IMG/VR virus record: IMGVR_UViG_3300042691_027774
Coordinates: 1 to 54,938 of that record
DNA from: a virus
DNA length: 54,938 nucleotides
Direction: 5' to 3' (one strand)
The position numbers and the translations under genes are program-made. Numbering within the stretch: position 1 is the stretch's first letter; every line of letters starts with the position of its first letter. This document shows positions 41,519 through 49,868 of this stretch, piece after piece. The notes below the pieces were generated by a model. The model saw only the letters and a list, made by a program, of their open reading frames with translations, searched no databases and was not told the DNA's origin.

Positions 41519-41745
41519 TTGGCACCTGTGTCGAATCGGTCGATTGCCGCTGCGAACTGGGCGATACGAGTAAATACTGATTCGCACATTTCCCGTGCCA
41601 GGACTTTAGCTTCGTCAGATTGCAGGTGGTGGACATCATCTGTCCACACTGTGGAAACCGCTTCCGCTACAAGCAAGTGCATCGCCATCATTTTCTGCGT
41701 GTCGGTCCTTGTGGCGGGCGGGGCATTCAGTTTGTTGGTGGCCAC
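41509..41745 (-). CDS. Small helical protein of unknown function
   Basis: The 78-residue protein begins MATNKLNAPPATRTDTQKMM and is otherwise helical (EAVSTVWTDDVHHLQSDEAK). AAGGAGAGACC precedes the ATG. It lies just downstream of the 415-residue coiled-coil gene. No family was recognised. Confidence 0.5.
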   Translation of the reverse strand: MATNKLNAPPATRTDTQKMMAMHLLVAEAVSTVWTDDVHHLQSDEAKVLAREMCESVFTRIAQFAAAIDRFDTGAKCP

Positions 41746-41756
41746 TGGTCTCTCCT

Positions 41757-43004
41757 TCAGATCGATAGGCAGGTGATGTTGTTCTCAAACTCTTGCTTCA
41801 GATACGCCGCTTTGGAGCAGAACACTCCGACGGTTTCGCGTGCGGCAAGATGCTTGAGCGTTTCCGCACGGGCTTCAAATCCCAGGAGAACATTGTAAAA
41901 CTCTAGCGCCATTGATTCGAGTTTTTCAACGTCAGGCGCGAGTTCCGCTTTTCTCTCGGCTTCCGCTTCTGCCGCTGCTTTCGCTTTGGCTTCTTCTAAC
42001 GCTTTGGCCGCCGGGGCAGCAACGGCCAACCATTCGCGGGTGATGGCGATGTACCCTTCGGCTTCCATGTCAAACTCGGCCCAATCGGTCGCCTCGGCTT
42101 CGGCAAGGCGGCCTTCAATGTGTTTGACTTGCAACTCCCACAAAGCCGCAAGAGGCGTGGCGCTCAATTCAGACAACTGCTTCAGCCCTGCACGGAGGCG
42201 AGCAATGCGCTTTTCTTCCGCAGCAAGGCGATTGGCTTCCGCCTGTTTCGCTGCGGCCTCTTTGGCTTCGTGCGCAGCCTGGGCCTCGCGCTCTTTCCTT
42301 TCGTTATCCAGGACTTTCTGGCGCAACCGCTGGGCTTCCGCGTCAACCTTGGCTTTCTCTTCCGCTATTTTGGCTTTCTCTTCGGCGGCAATGCGATTGG
42401 CTTCCGCCTGTTTCGCTGCGGCCTCTTTGGCGTCTTCGTGTTCTTTGGTCAAACGCGCGAGCAGCCGCTGAAACAGTTCCTCAGACATCGTTTCCAATTC
42501 GTAGCCTTCGGGGTTTCCCACAAGGCGAATGTGGGCTGCCCGGGCCTCGCCACGAGCACGAATGGCTTCCCGTTCTTTCTCTGCGTATGCGTCAACGATC
42601 TTGTTCAAATGGTCTTCGATTGGAGTCAGAACGTGCAAGAGGACTTTATTGGTGCCATCGACGGCAGCGATGCGGCTGCGGGAGTCTTTGTTGAGGGCCA
42701 GGCGGTCCTTGTCCGCTGCGGTACGGATTCGCATGATCTGGAGGGCGAGTTTCTTCGCCGTGACATGGTCGTCTTCTGCGACCGCTTGGCAAGCCGGGAT
42801 CAGCGATTCCAGCGCGGCCAAGTGTCCGCCGAACACCTCTTGGATCACTTTGACTTCTTGCATGCCAACGGTTGACACTGGGTCGATACCGGCGGCGATG
42901 ATGGCTTGTGTGATTTTCTCAGCGGCATGGACCGCAGGGACGTTTTCAGTGCCCGGCGGATTCAATTCTTGCGGAGTGATCGCCAGAGATTTGCGAGGGG
43001 GCAT
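41757..43004 (-). CDS. Coiled-coil protein of the recombination/replication module
   Basis: The 415-residue protein has a globular N-terminal part (residues about 20-110; EKITQAIIAAGIDPVSTVGM). Residues about 125-290 form a long Ala/Glu/Lys coiled coil with an internal repeat (KEAAAKQAEANRIAAEEK and KEAAAKQAEANRLAAEEK). A C-terminal conserved helix (APDVEKLESMALEFYNVLLG) is duplicated at 41399-41518. It lies just downstream of the exonuclease and single-strand-binding genes, so a role in DNA recombination is plausible; the family was not identified. Confidence 0.6.
   Translation of the reverse strand: MPPRKSLAITPQELNPPGTENVPAVHAAEKITQAIIAAGIDPVSTVGMQEVKVIQEVFGGHLAALESLIPACQAVAEDDHVTAKKLALQIMRIRTAADKDRLALNKDSRSRIAAVDGTNKVLLHVLTPIEDHLNKIVDAYAEKEREAIRARGEARAAHIRLVGNPEGYELETMSEELFQRLLARLTKEHEDAKEAAAKQAEANRIAAEEKAKIAEEKAKVDAEAQRLRQKVLDNERKEREAQAAHEAKEAAAKQAEANRLAAEEKRIARLRAGLKQLSELSATPLAALWELQVKHIEGRLAEAEATDWAEFDMEAEGYIAITREWLAVAAPAAKALEEAKAKAAAEAEAERKAELAPDVEKLESMALEFYNVLLGFEARAETLKHLAARETVGVFCSKAAYLKQEFENNITCLSI
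41884..41949. repeat. 66-bp direct duplication, copy 2
   Basis: This is the parental-looking copy inside the 415-residue coiled-coil gene, nearly identical to 41427-41492. Its frame continues normally in both directions, unlike copy 1. Confidence 0.92.
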
Positions 43005-43028
43005 GAGGGGGATCCTTTGGTTCTTTTG

Positions 43029-43223
43029 TTATTTGGTGGCGGCGTAGAGAAGCCAAGTGAAAACTATGGCGGCAGCAGGGATGCTGGCATCGGAAAAGAA
43101 CGCAAAAACAACCGAGAGGGTTGAGCGTTCTGGAGATTTTTTAACTTCTGTTACAACATCTGTCATGAGGCGAGCAATCCCCACAGCAAGGTTCAATGTG
43201 ACGAAGACAGCAAAGAACAACAT
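43029..43223 (-). CDS. Small two-pass membrane protein
   Basis: The protein is 64 residues from ATG 43223, with AAAGGAATCAGG upstream. Hydrophobic segments at residues 2-19 (LFFAVFVTLNLAVGIARL) and 46-62 (SIPAAAIVFTWLLYAAT) flank a charged loop. It is separated from the upstream gene by a strong terminator, so it probably needs read-through or its own promoter. Function is unknown. Confidence 0.6.
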   Translation of the reverse strand: MLFFAVFVTLNLAVGIARLMTDVVTEVKKSPERSTLSVVFAFFSDASIPAAAIVFTWLLYAATK

Positions 43224-43251
43224 GCCTGATTCCTTTCTGAAAAATTGAGGT

Positions 43252-43288
43252 AAAAAAGCCCCGCCCAGGAACACCCCAGGCGGGGGAG
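43252..43288 (-). terminator. Rho-independent terminator on the - strand
   Basis: On the - strand a GC-rich stem (CCCCGCC with GGCGGGG, extended by G/C pairs) is followed directly by CTTTTTT. It lies about 25 bases after the stop of the single-strand-binding-like gene. It would separate the upstream recombination genes from the downstream operon. Confidence 0.85.
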
Positions 43289-43310
43289 CGTACCAGTTAC
43301 CGCTCAAGAT

Positions 43311-44042
43311 TTATTGGGAGGACAAGAGTTCGTCAGAGTTGTCGTCAGTAGGTGCGGCAGGAGTGGGCGCAACGTATCCCTTAAACATACTCTTTACCTC
43401 CGCAACGCCGCGATCCCCGCCGAGGAACTTGGAACCGTCGCCAGCGTGGGACCGGATGCACTCGGTGAGACCGATAGCCATGACGACCTCTTTGTTTCCC
43501 TCTTCCAAATACTTGCCTTGCGACTTATAGAGTTTCAGGAGGTCTTGATTGGTGACGGCGATAAACGAGACGCCGACTTTGACGCGGCAGTAGCCAAAGT
43601 CACCATGCTTGATGCACTCCCGCGCGGGGTCCAAGATGATGTCTTGGCCGTCAATGGAGGGCAACTGGAACACCTTGGGCGGATTGCTGACAGGTTTGTC
43701 TTTGCCCTTTGACGTTGACAGGTTCTTGGACCAGGTGCCTTCCAGGCCCTTCGCTCTGTACTCGTCGGTGTCTCCGTCAGCGATGTTGAGCGTGATTGAC
43801 GACAGGGGGATGTGGGGCTTGCCAATCGACTTCAGATATTCCCCTGCGGCGGCCAAGAGGTTCGCCTTTGTCACGTCGGCGGCGTCACTCTTCCGCCAGA
43901 CGATGCCGGTGGAATACTTGCCGATGGAGTTGATGAACTCGCTCTTTTCGCAAGGCTTGATGAGGCGAGGGTGGATGAATTGGATCAGTCCTGTGATCGC
44001 AGGGATCCAAAAGGGAGCATTGCCGGTGGCCATGGGATTCAT
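43311..44042 (-). CDS. Single-stranded DNA-binding protein, DUF2815-like (putative)
   Basis: The protein is 243 residues from ATG 44042; an upstream GTG 44075 is possible but lacks a ribosome binding site. FWIPAITGLIQFIHPRLIKP at the start, GKYSTGIVWRKSDAADV, a central EGTWSKNLSTSKGKDKP and an acidic C-terminal tail (TDDNSDELLSSQ) resemble T7 gp2.5-type and DUF2815 phage proteins. Those carry an OB-fold and an acidic tail for partner binding. Its place next to a DUF2800-type exonuclease and family A polymerase supports this. A strong terminator follows. Confidence 0.6.
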   Translation of the reverse strand: MNPMATGNAPFWIPAITGLIQFIHPRLIKPCEKSEFINSIGKYSTGIVWRKSDAADVTKANLLAAAGEYLKSIGKPHIPLSSITLNIADGDTDEYRAKGLEGTWSKNLSTSKGKDKPVSNPPKVFQLPSIDGQDIILDPARECIKHGDFGYCRVKVGVSFIAVTNQDLLKLYKSQGKYLEEGNKEVVMAIGLTECIRSHAGDGSKFLGGDRGVAEVKSMFKGYVAPTPAAPTDDNSDELLSSQ

Positions 44043-44106
44043 TCTTTCCGCCTGTTTGGTTGGTTGATTCGGCACAGGCAGGCCGAGTTTGGTAAGAGAG
44101 GCAATA

Positions 44107-44295
44107 TCAGGTAAATTGGCGCATTGTGGCTTTGTAATATCTTTCTTCTAATTCTTTGATTCTGCCGGCGCAATACATGACGCACGCTATCAACTCTTCT
44201 CTTGTCATTTCTTCTACGAACTTTCCGCAAAAGGCAGTGCAGCATTTCTGGAGCGGGAGCGTCGCAGGCGGTGTTTCTTCGCTTGGAGCAGGCAT
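44107..44295 (-). CDS. Small protein of unknown function
   Basis: The protein is 62 residues from ATG 44295, which has a very strong AAGGAGGAATAG ribosome binding site. Two Cys residues (KCCTAFCGKF) and a helical end (REELIACVMYCAGRIKELEE) are visible. It lies between exonuclease and single-strand-binding genes. No family was recognised. Confidence 0.55.
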   Translation of the reverse strand: MPAPSEETPPATLPLQKCCTAFCGKFVEEMTREELIACVMYCAGRIKELEERYYKATMRQFT

Positions 44296-44299
44296 GACA

Positions 44300-45391
44300 C
44301 TATTCCTCCTTTTTGCCACAGGGAACCAATTTGGGTTCACCTTCAGGGGTTTCGGTCAGGCGGGCAATGGCTGCCGCAGCTTTCACTTTGCCGTAGGTTT
44401 TGGCCAGGGCATCGCGTGCTTTCGCTGGGCTGAGAGGGACAGATGGGTTTTCGATACCAAGGGCTTTCAGCGAGTCCAGAGTGTCCGCATCAGAGAGCCG
44501 CCATTTAGGATAGGGTTTCGTCGTGCCCACTTCATATCCTGGGACTCCACCGAGTGAAAGCGCCAACTTTTCAACATTGGCAATCATCTTTTTGACGTAG
44601 GGAGCACACTTGAGAATCTGGGCCATTTGCTCAGGGGACAAGATTTTGACAACGTCTGTGGGATCTGGCAAATCGACGACAGTGATTCCGCGCTCTGCCC
44701 CAGCGGTAACATATTGCATCATTCCCAGGTGAGCTTTGCAAGTGACACGTCCAGCACAGAATCCGCACTTGTCAGAGGGAGTCACTTCCCATTCGCACGC
44801 CTTGTGATTGCGATTGATGGCCGCGTACACCCTCTTTTCAAACTCGGCCAATTCTTCCAACGTTACACACCAGGAACGGTGGGTGCGATGGGAACCGTCT
44901 GGATCAACGTCTGCATCGTCTTCGCCTTGGACAATGTGCAGGTGGTAGTTCGCGGGCCGCATCTTTTTGGCAACGCACCAGGACACCGCGCCAAAGAGAA
45001 GTTGTTCGTTGTCGTAAGCGTGAACAAGCATTTCCCCCGTTTTCAAATCGGCAACGTGGAGAGTGTCTGTCAACTCGTCGTACCAAACGGCATCGAGTGT
45101 CGTCCCGGCAACGCCGTTCATCAGTTCGCATTCTTCTTCGATCTGCCAGTGGGGGCCGACGAGTTTTGCCCAAGCGGTTGCATGGGGAGCGCATTCAGCA
45201 GGCATTTCTCCGGTGAAAGTGCCGAGGGCGAACTGGTGGCAGATGCGGTGAAACTCTGTGCCGCGCTTCATCTCCGCAGACTCGACCTTCATCGACTCTT
45301 TGGTGGTGGCGTACCAGCCATCACAGTTCAGCCACATTGACGCAGTCGAGCCGCCAAAGCGCCAATGTTTTGTGGGGGCGTCAAGGTTCAT
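44300..45391 (-). CDS. PD-(D/E)XK exonuclease, DUF2800-like
   Basis: The protein is 363 residues from ATG 45391, set by the ATGA overlap. The RecB-like nuclease core is GTEFHRICHQFALG, then TLDAVWYDELTD (metal-binding Asp), LHVADLKTG (D-x-K) and YDNEQLLFGAVSW. A Cys cluster (DKCGFCAGRVTC) near residue 210 could hold an iron-sulphur cluster or zinc, as in other RecB-like nucleases of phages. With the single-strand-binding-like protein it would make a recombination pair. It is coupled to the helicase fragment upstream. Confidence 0.75.
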   Translation of the reverse strand: MNLDAPTKHWRFGGSTASMWLNCDGWYATTKESMKVESAEMKRGTEFHRICHQFALGTFTGEMPAECAPHATAWAKLVGPHWQIEEECELMNGVAGTTLDAVWYDELTDTLHVADLKTGEMLVHAYDNEQLLFGAVSWCVAKKMRPANYHLHIVQGEDDADVDPDGSHRTHRSWCVTLEELAEFEKRVYAAINRNHKACEWEVTPSDKCGFCAGRVTCKAHLGMMQYVTAGAERGITVVDLPDPTDVVKILSPEQMAQILKCAPYVKKMIANVEKLALSLGGVPGYEVGTTKPYPKWRLSDADTLDSLKALGIENPSVPLSPAKARDALAKTYGKVKAAAAIARLTETPEGEPKLVPCGKKEE

Positions 45392-46599
45392 TTGGCAAAC
45401 CCCAGGCGAGCTGCGACCAATCCGCGCTGGGCATCGGTCAACTTCGCGGGCAGAATCTTTTCGGTGACCCCAGCGGCAGCGGAGCATTCGCGGTACACGC
45501 TGGCACGACGGGCTTCGTAGTTGGCTTTGTCGCCAACGGGATCGCCAAGGAACTTGGGGAGGAAAGCGGAGAACTCGGCGAAGGTGAGGGGGGTGACTTC
45601 ACCGCCTGCGACCTTGGGCTCTTCTTTGGCCGCGACACTCCCATTGGCGCACGGTGACGCGGCAGCTTCCGCCGGGGGCAGTGGGGCCAACGAAGGGCGG
45701 GTTTTGAGGTATTGCCGCAGTTTATCAGGATCGGAAAGCGCCTCAAGTGCGGCTGCATTGACTGGGTCTTTGTTTAACGGGTTCAGCATTGTGGCGATGG
45801 CCTGCTCTTGCGGCTGGACTTTCTCAGCGGGCTTTTCCCCCGCTGAGGAAACGGCGGCGATTGCACCCACACCAATCGTCGTGCAGGGGGCTTGCAGGTC
45901 GATCTTCACTGTGGTTTTTGCAGTTTCCTCTGCTGCACTAGCAGTAGCAATCCGAGAGAGCAAAGCGGAAACGCGATTGAGTGCGCCGCCAAGTTCGCTC
46001 ACGATCTTGCCGAGTTGGAAAAGTTCTTCTTGATTCTGAGACACGGTGGGCTCCTTTTGTGCAACGTTGGCACGTGGTGGGTTAGAAAGGTTTGCAACGG
46101 CTTCTTTGTTCGCTTCTCCGAACACTATGCCAGGGGTTTCTGACGTGTCAAGGGACAAAGTTGGGGGGCCTACTAAGTCCCGCACAACCTCGCCCCAGCC
46201 GGGTTGCCCATCGCTGGCCATTTGCTTCAGGCGGTGGGCTTCGTCGAGGATAACAACGTCCCATTTTATCTGCATCAATCGGTCTTTCATAACAACCAGG
46301 TCTGTCCATGGAACCAAGGTGTGTCCTGGCGTTTTCGTTACGGAATCGTTGCGTCTGACTATTGTAAAACGTCGCCATTCTGTCCATTTTATCGCCTCTT
46401 TTTGCCAACAGGGTAAAACGGACAAAGGGGCGACAACGAGAACATTTGATAAAGGTCCGATTCCCGCCAGGTCTAACGCAAGAAGCGTTTGCACCGTTTT
46501 TCCAAGGCCGGGCGCGTCTGCCAGGATTCCACGGTCCCAAGCAGCAAGGAATCGAGCGCCTTCCTCTTGGTAGGGTTTGACGGGGCGGAGAAGTGTCAT
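45388..46599 (-). CDS. SNF2/SF2 helicase N-terminal half, fused to an unrelated tail
   Basis: The 403-residue protein starts LRPVKPYQEEGARFL, with motif I DAPGLGKT at residues 28-35 and motif II DEAH at 119-122. It also shows the PLSVLPCW and VVMKDRL segments typical of SNF2-type ATPase cores. Soon after DEAHRLK the helicase sequence stops; motifs III-VI are missing. The remaining 250 residues are low-complexity (Ala, Pro, Thr, Lys) and end in a small helical domain (LTFAEFSAFLPKFLG, TDAQRGLVAARLGF). The missing motifs occur in a separate gene 3.3 kb upstream (49869-50798). Confidence 0.8.
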   Translation of the reverse strand: MTLLRPVKPYQEEGARFLAAWDRGILADAPGLGKTVQTLLALDLAGIGPLSNVLVVAPLSVLPCWQKEAIKWTEWRRFTIVRRNDSVTKTPGHTLVPWTDLVVMKDRLMQIKWDVVILDEAHRLKQMASDGQPGWGEVVRDLVGPPTLSLDTSETPGIVFGEANKEAVANLSNPPRANVAQKEPTVSQNQEELFQLGKIVSELGGALNRVSALLSRIATASAAEETAKTTVKIDLQAPCTTIGVGAIAAVSSAGEKPAEKVQPQEQAIATMLNPLNKDPVNAAALEALSDPDKLRQYLKTRPSLAPLPPAEAAASPCANGSVAAKEEPKVAGGEVTPLTFAEFSAFLPKFLGDPVGDKANYEARRASVYRECSAAAGVTEKILPAKLTDAQRGLVAARLGFAK

Positions 46600-46793
46600 G
46601 TCGGAATGCGATCTGCCGCGTCGTCCAGGTCTTCAGCACTGCGCCGCAAGGCCAGCGCGTCAATGGCGAAAACCCCTGGCCCTGGAGTCGCTTTCATCCG
46701 CTCGGCGCACTCTCGCATCCGGCGGGCAGTGGCACGCATTTCGTCCACGAGTTCAACGCGGGCGATTCGATTTTCTTCTGATCCGGTGGTCAT
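46596..46793 (-). CDS. Small helical protein of unknown function
   Basis: The protein is 65 residues from ATG 46793, with AGGAGGCAAAACC upstream. It is a single charged helical protein (ELVDEMRATARRMRECAERM). It overlaps the helicase N-half start (ATGA at 46596-46599), so the two are co-translated. Confidence 0.55.
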   Translation of the reverse strand: MTTGSEENRIARVELVDEMRATARRMRECAERMKATPGPGVFAIDALALRRSAEDLDDAADRIPT

Positions 46794-47356
46794 GGTTTTG
46801 CCTCCTGTTCTTTCTCCCATGCGTCAAACATGGCGATAGCGTATGGAATCGCATGGCAACACCACTGGAAACGAAAGGTGTAATCTTTGAAGTCGGCTTC
46901 CCACAAGTCGTCGAACGCATCGAGGCCAAGGGCGGTAATGTCGGCCCGCACTGACGCTTCGTCTTGGTCAAAGTCTGGGTCGTCACTGTCTGGACCGGTT
47001 CCTGGGTACGCCTCTTTAAGCGTTTCGTAAAAATACTCTTTCGCTTTTGCGGGGGAATACTCTTCAACGCCATCGCATTTGTCTTGCGCTTGCACCTTTT
47101 CCGCCCAGTACGAAAGGTTTGGCGCGTGCCCTCGGAAAAACTCGAACATGTCTTTCGTGCGGGCAAAAACGTAGTCGCCCATGTCACCAGAATACGCGAG
47201 ATACCCTGGCCAGGTGATTATATTGAAGGATCGGTTGCCGGTAGCAGGATCGGCAAGGCGAATGTGGCGATAAACGCCAACATTGTGCAAAACCGTGAGG
47301 ACATGTTTTTCCACAGTTTTAGCGAAAGATTCAGGTGTGACTTCACGGTGTGACAT
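46790..47356 (-). CDS. Protein of unknown function
   Basis: The 188-residue acidic protein starts at ATG 47356. It contains SFNIITWPGYLAYSGDMGDY, DKCDGVEEYSPAKAKEYFYE and a C-terminal WCCHAIPYAIAMFDAWEKEQ. It overlaps the upstream gene by 14 bases and the downstream gene by ATGA. No family was recognised. Confidence 0.55.
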   Translation of the reverse strand: MSHREVTPESFAKTVEKHVLTVLHNVGVYRHIRLADPATGNRSFNIITWPGYLAYSGDMGDYVFARTKDMFEFFRGHAPNLSYWAEKVQAQDKCDGVEEYSPAKAKEYFYETLKEAYPGTGPDSDDPDFDQDEASVRADITALGLDAFDDLWEADFKDYTFRFQWCCHAIPYAIAMFDAWEKEQEAKP

Positions 47357-47831
47357 GGTGCGTTCCTTTTTGATTTTGTTCCAAAGTATAAACCGCCCAA
47401 ACGTTCCACGCGGCATGGTAAATGTGCGGCAAGTCAGACTCAGGATCCGTGTCTTCCCCTTCATCCAAGCGCAACAGGTGGCGCACGGCTGCGGCCCTGT
47501 ACCGTTTGATTCCATCGGGAACAGTTAGCCATCCGCCCTTTGTGTACTTTTTGGCGCCATACTTTGCCACCGCAAAAACTTGGTGCTCTCGGAACATTGA
47601 CACCATGACGATGTCCAGGGGGCGCGAGTTTTTCAACCTGGAAATCAGGAGCCATATCGCGTGATGGTCAAACTCAATGTCGTAGTGCGGCGATATAAGG
47701 CAATCTGGGTGGAAGTCCATGAGGAGATCCCATGGCTCCTTGTTGGCATCAAGTTTTGCACCTGCCGAATGGGGATCTTTGCCGAGGGGGTCGGCTTGTT
47801 TTTCTACGGGTTCGGGCAAAGGTTTCAGCAC
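47343..47831 (-). CDS. dATP/dGTP diphosphohydrolase N-terminal-like protein
   Basis: The protein is 162 residues from GTG 47831, chosen because AAGGAG lies 6 bases upstream and the previous gene ends at 47842. Residues from about 90 on carry the AKYGAKKYTKGGW...RYRAAAVRHLLRLDEGEDTDPESDLPHI pattern of phage proteins annotated as dATP/dGTP diphosphohydrolase N-terminal domain (all-alpha, MazG-like). It may act in dNTP pool control during replication; the catalytic role is inference. Confidence 0.65.
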   Translation of the reverse strand: MLKPLPEPVEKQADPLGKDPHSAGAKLDANKEPWDLLMDFHPDCLISPHYDIEFDHHAIWLLISRLKNSRPLDIVMVSMFREHQVFAVAKYGAKKYTKGGWLTVPDGIKRYRAAAVRHLLRLDEGEDTDPESDLPHIYHAAWNVWAVYTLEQNQKGTHHVTP

Positions 47832-47841
47832 TGGTTTCTCC

Positions 47842-48015
47842 TTACTTTCTTTTTTTGACAAAATAGACAGAGGTTTTATCCTTTCGCTTTTCCTTTTCAC
47901 ACACTGCCTGGGCGCATGCGGAGCACCCCAGCAACGCGCAATCGACAGAGCACTTGTCGTCGGGAGCTTTAACGGCGATAAAGCCTTCTGGGGCTTCGTT
48001 TGGATTTAGGGGCAT
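47842..48015 (-). CDS. Small Cys-rich protein
   Basis: The 57-codon gene starts at ATG 48015. Residues 22-39 hold five Cys (CSVDCALLGCSACAQAVC), followed by Lys/Arg-rich DKTSVYFVKKRK. The pattern 'Cys cluster, then S-V-x-F-V' occurs in many short phage proteins of unknown function. It fits exactly between its neighbours. Confidence 0.65.
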   Translation of the reverse strand: MPLNPNEAPEGFIAVKAPDDKCSVDCALLGCSACAQAVCEKEKRKDKTSVYFVKKRK

Positions 48016-48017
48016 GT

Positions 48018-48470
48018 TCACTCATCCTTTGCAAAAAGAAGATAAAAGTCAACCATGTGCCGCTCTGCTCCTGTGCGTTTATCAATGGTTTTCGTTACAG
48101 GAACGAGGCCAGCCAGGTTGTGCGCGATCTGTCGCTCCAATTCCACTTGCGCCGTTTCGTCAAAGTGCTCACGGCAGGCGTAAGATTCTCTGGTGTACGG
48201 ATCGTATGTGGTTGACGCGATGAACCGCTTTGCTTCGCCGCTTCGGATTTTCGTGAAAACGTCGAGGCCAGGCTGTCCCTCCCACCGAACGGGCGGCTTG
48301 GCGTCTGCGGCCATGCGCTCAGAGATAGTGAGTTTTCTATGGAGTCCGTCTATGATGGCGCGGGAATCGTACTGCGTGCGGTACAATTCAGCTTTGATCC
48401 GCTTGACCTCTGATTCCAAGCGTTTGACCTTGGGCTTTTTGTGTTCTTTTGGTTTGCGCGATTTGTTCAT
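48018..48470 (-). CDS. Basic coiled-coil protein of unknown function
   Basis: The protein is 150 residues from ATG 48470. The Lys-rich N-terminus (MNKSRKPKEHKKPKVKRLES) is followed by a coiled coil and a C-terminal alpha/beta part (YACREHFDETAQVELERQIA). It starts next to the Lar-like gene. No family was recognised. Confidence 0.55.
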   Translation of the reverse strand: MNKSRKPKEHKKPKVKRLESEVKRIKAELYRTQYDSRAIIDGLHRKLTISERMAADAKPPVRWEGQPGLDVFTKIRSGEAKRFIASTTYDPYTRESYACREHFDETAQVELERQIAHNLAGLVPVTKTIDKRTGAERHMVDFYLLFAKDE

Positions 48471-48727
48471 GGTTTTGCCCTCGTATTCCAAAGTTCAAGC
48501 AGGTTGACATTTTGTGACAGACTAGTCCTATTGCACATGTGCAAAATCGCGAGAAGCATACACTTCCCAGGCGGATGCCCAATGCCTCCCTCCTCGGTCA
48601 CGCGCATTTGAGCGCCGCAGAACGGACACGGCAACGCTTTTTGCTCTGGAAACTTGGTATTGTCTGAAACCAAGATTCCCTCTGGTGATGGGCTTGAGAA
48701 TTGGTCGTCGCATGCTGTGAATGTCAT
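48467..48727 (-). CDS. Lar-like Cys-rich protein (paralogue 2)
   Basis: The protein is 86 residues from ATG 48727, with AAAGGAAACGAGAA upstream. ALPCPFCGAQM, HPPGKC and LLELWNTRAKP match the three conserved blocks of the + strand paralogue at 3854-4135. Restriction alleviation is the known function of the namesake; here it is only a suggestion. Confidence 0.65.
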   Translation of the reverse strand: MTFTACDDQFSSPSPEGILVSDNTKFPEQKALPCPFCGAQMRVTEEGGIGHPPGKCMLLAILHMCNRTSLSQNVNLLELWNTRAKP

Positions 48728-48915
48728 TTCTCGTTTCCTTTGATGATGACGATTGGTGGCGGGCAGTTTGGGTCCGCTGCAGTCCTGAGCACAGAGTAGA
48801 GCGGAGGCCATGCGCTGCCCGGCGGTTCCTTTCGGCACAGTGGGCAAGCGGCGAGGTATTCCGCTCGTGTCCATCCGCACACTGTGCAATAGTACACCGT
48901 TTTCTGAATAATCAT
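48724..48915 (-). CDS. Small zinc-ribbon protein
   Basis: The 63-residue protein has YYCTVCGW near residue 8 and ACPLCRKE near residue 23, a single zinc ribbon. The C-terminus is hydrophobic and Pro-rich (PNCPPPIVIIKGN). It is ATGA-coupled on both sides. Confidence 0.6.
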   Translation of the reverse strand: MIIQKTVYYCTVCGWTRAEYLAACPLCRKEPPGSAWPPLYSVLRTAADPNCPPPIVIIKGNEK

Positions 48916-49325
48916 CCTACCACCTCAATTTCTTTTTGCATAGGTTTCCAGTCTTCAGTTCCAATCGGTGCAATTTCTCGTTCATTCTGAAAACTAGGGA
49001 CATCGTTGGAAAGTATTAGTCTTGTTCCTCCCTCTCTGCTTGTAAAACGCATTACATACTTTCCTATTAGCAGAAGCATGTCCTCCGGCGTCCGATCAAC
49101 CAGTTTCTTGACCTTCGGCGGCGCAGGCTTCTTCCATCGGTACTCCCTGCCGTTTAATACGTGCGCGGCACGATCCCAGACAACATAAATCGCAAATTTT
49201 CCGTCTTTATCCAGGTCCAGACTTGCTACACTTCGTTTGATCTCGCAGTCACCACGAAAAATGGCGTCAACGATTGTGTGCCATGTTTCCAGTGTGTTTG
49301 CTGTCATGCACTCATATTCTTCCAT
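48912..49325 (-). CDS. Protein of unknown function
   Basis: The protein is 137 residues from ATG 49325, with GGGAGAAAACC upstream. It has helical and beta segments (TLETWHTIVDAIFRGDCEIK, TPEDMLLLIGKYVMRF). No family was recognised. Confidence 0.5.
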   Translation of the reverse strand: MEEYECMTANTLETWHTIVDAIFRGDCEIKRSVASLDLDKDGKFAIYVVWDRAAHVLNGREYRWKKPAPPKVKKLVDRTPEDMLLLIGKYVMRFTSREGGTRLILSNDVPSFQNEREIAPIGTEDWKPMQKEIEVVG

Positions 49326-49363
49326 GGTTTTCTCCCTGGGGGATGCGTTGTTGGTGCGGGCAG

Positions 49364-49567
49364 TCATGTTGGCGCCTGTTGAGATGGAGTGAGCCCTGGC
49401 TTGGCATCCTTCACTTTCAGGGAAAAGCACGCTCCGCCCACCGTGTGTGCCGCTTTGTGCTCGCCGGAAGACTCGCAGTCAACGTGCGCCCACTGTGTGC
49501 CAACCAGAATCAAACTCTGATCTGGCAAAAGTGGTTTTCGGCAGCGAGGGCAAATGTGATTGTTCAT
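49364..49567 (-). CDS. Small zinc-finger protein
   Basis: The protein is 67 residues from ATG 49567, with AAGGAGACCGACC upstream. ICPRCRKPLLPDQ and WAHVDCESSGEH form a Cys2/His-Cys metal site of treble-clef type. Function is unknown. Confidence 0.6.
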   Translation of the reverse strand: MNNHICPRCRKPLLPDQSLILVGTQWAHVDCESSGEHKAAHTVGGACFSLKVKDAKPGLTPSQQAPT

Positions 49568-49603
49568 GGTCGGTCTCCTTAGATTCGTTTGGTTTCTTTG
49601 GTC

Positions 49604-49864
49604 TTATCCTGCGTTGAACGAGGCGCACACGACGCCGCGCTGTTGCCTGCGGTCTGCAATGCCGAGCACTTCGGCAAAAACGTGCCCCGGTTTCGGCCAT
49701 TCTCCGAAGTTGTCCCTTGGATTCATTCCGGTTTTGTTGTCAAAGCCGGGATGAATGCTGAGTGCGTCCTCTTCACTGGACGCGACGACAACGGCGGAAT
49801 CGTAGTAGTCGTACTTTGGCTGTTTGCCTTTCCGTTTCCCAGGGGTTAGCAAGTAGATGTTCAT
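49604..49864 (-). CDS. Conserved phage protein of unknown function
   Basis: The 86-residue protein begins MNIYLLTPGKRKGKQPKYDY, continues DSAVVVASSEEDALSIHP and ends near EVLGIADRRQQRGVVCASF. This 'YLLT...YDSAVV.A..E..A..IHP' layout is common in small phage and plasmid proteins of unknown role. The ATG lies just downstream of the helicase C-half stop. Confidence 0.65.
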   Translation of the reverse strand: MNIYLLTPGKRKGKQPKYDYYDSAVVVASSEEDALSIHPGFDNKTGMNPRDNFGEWPKPGHVFAEVLGIADRRQQRGVVCASFNAG

Positions 49865-49868
49865 GGTT

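Noticed and set aside
46100-46160. Possible split-intein start (TLSLDTSE) in the helicase N-half
   Set aside because: There is no Cys or Ser nucleophile at the start, no block B, and the helicase C-half begins directly at motif III without an intein C-part.
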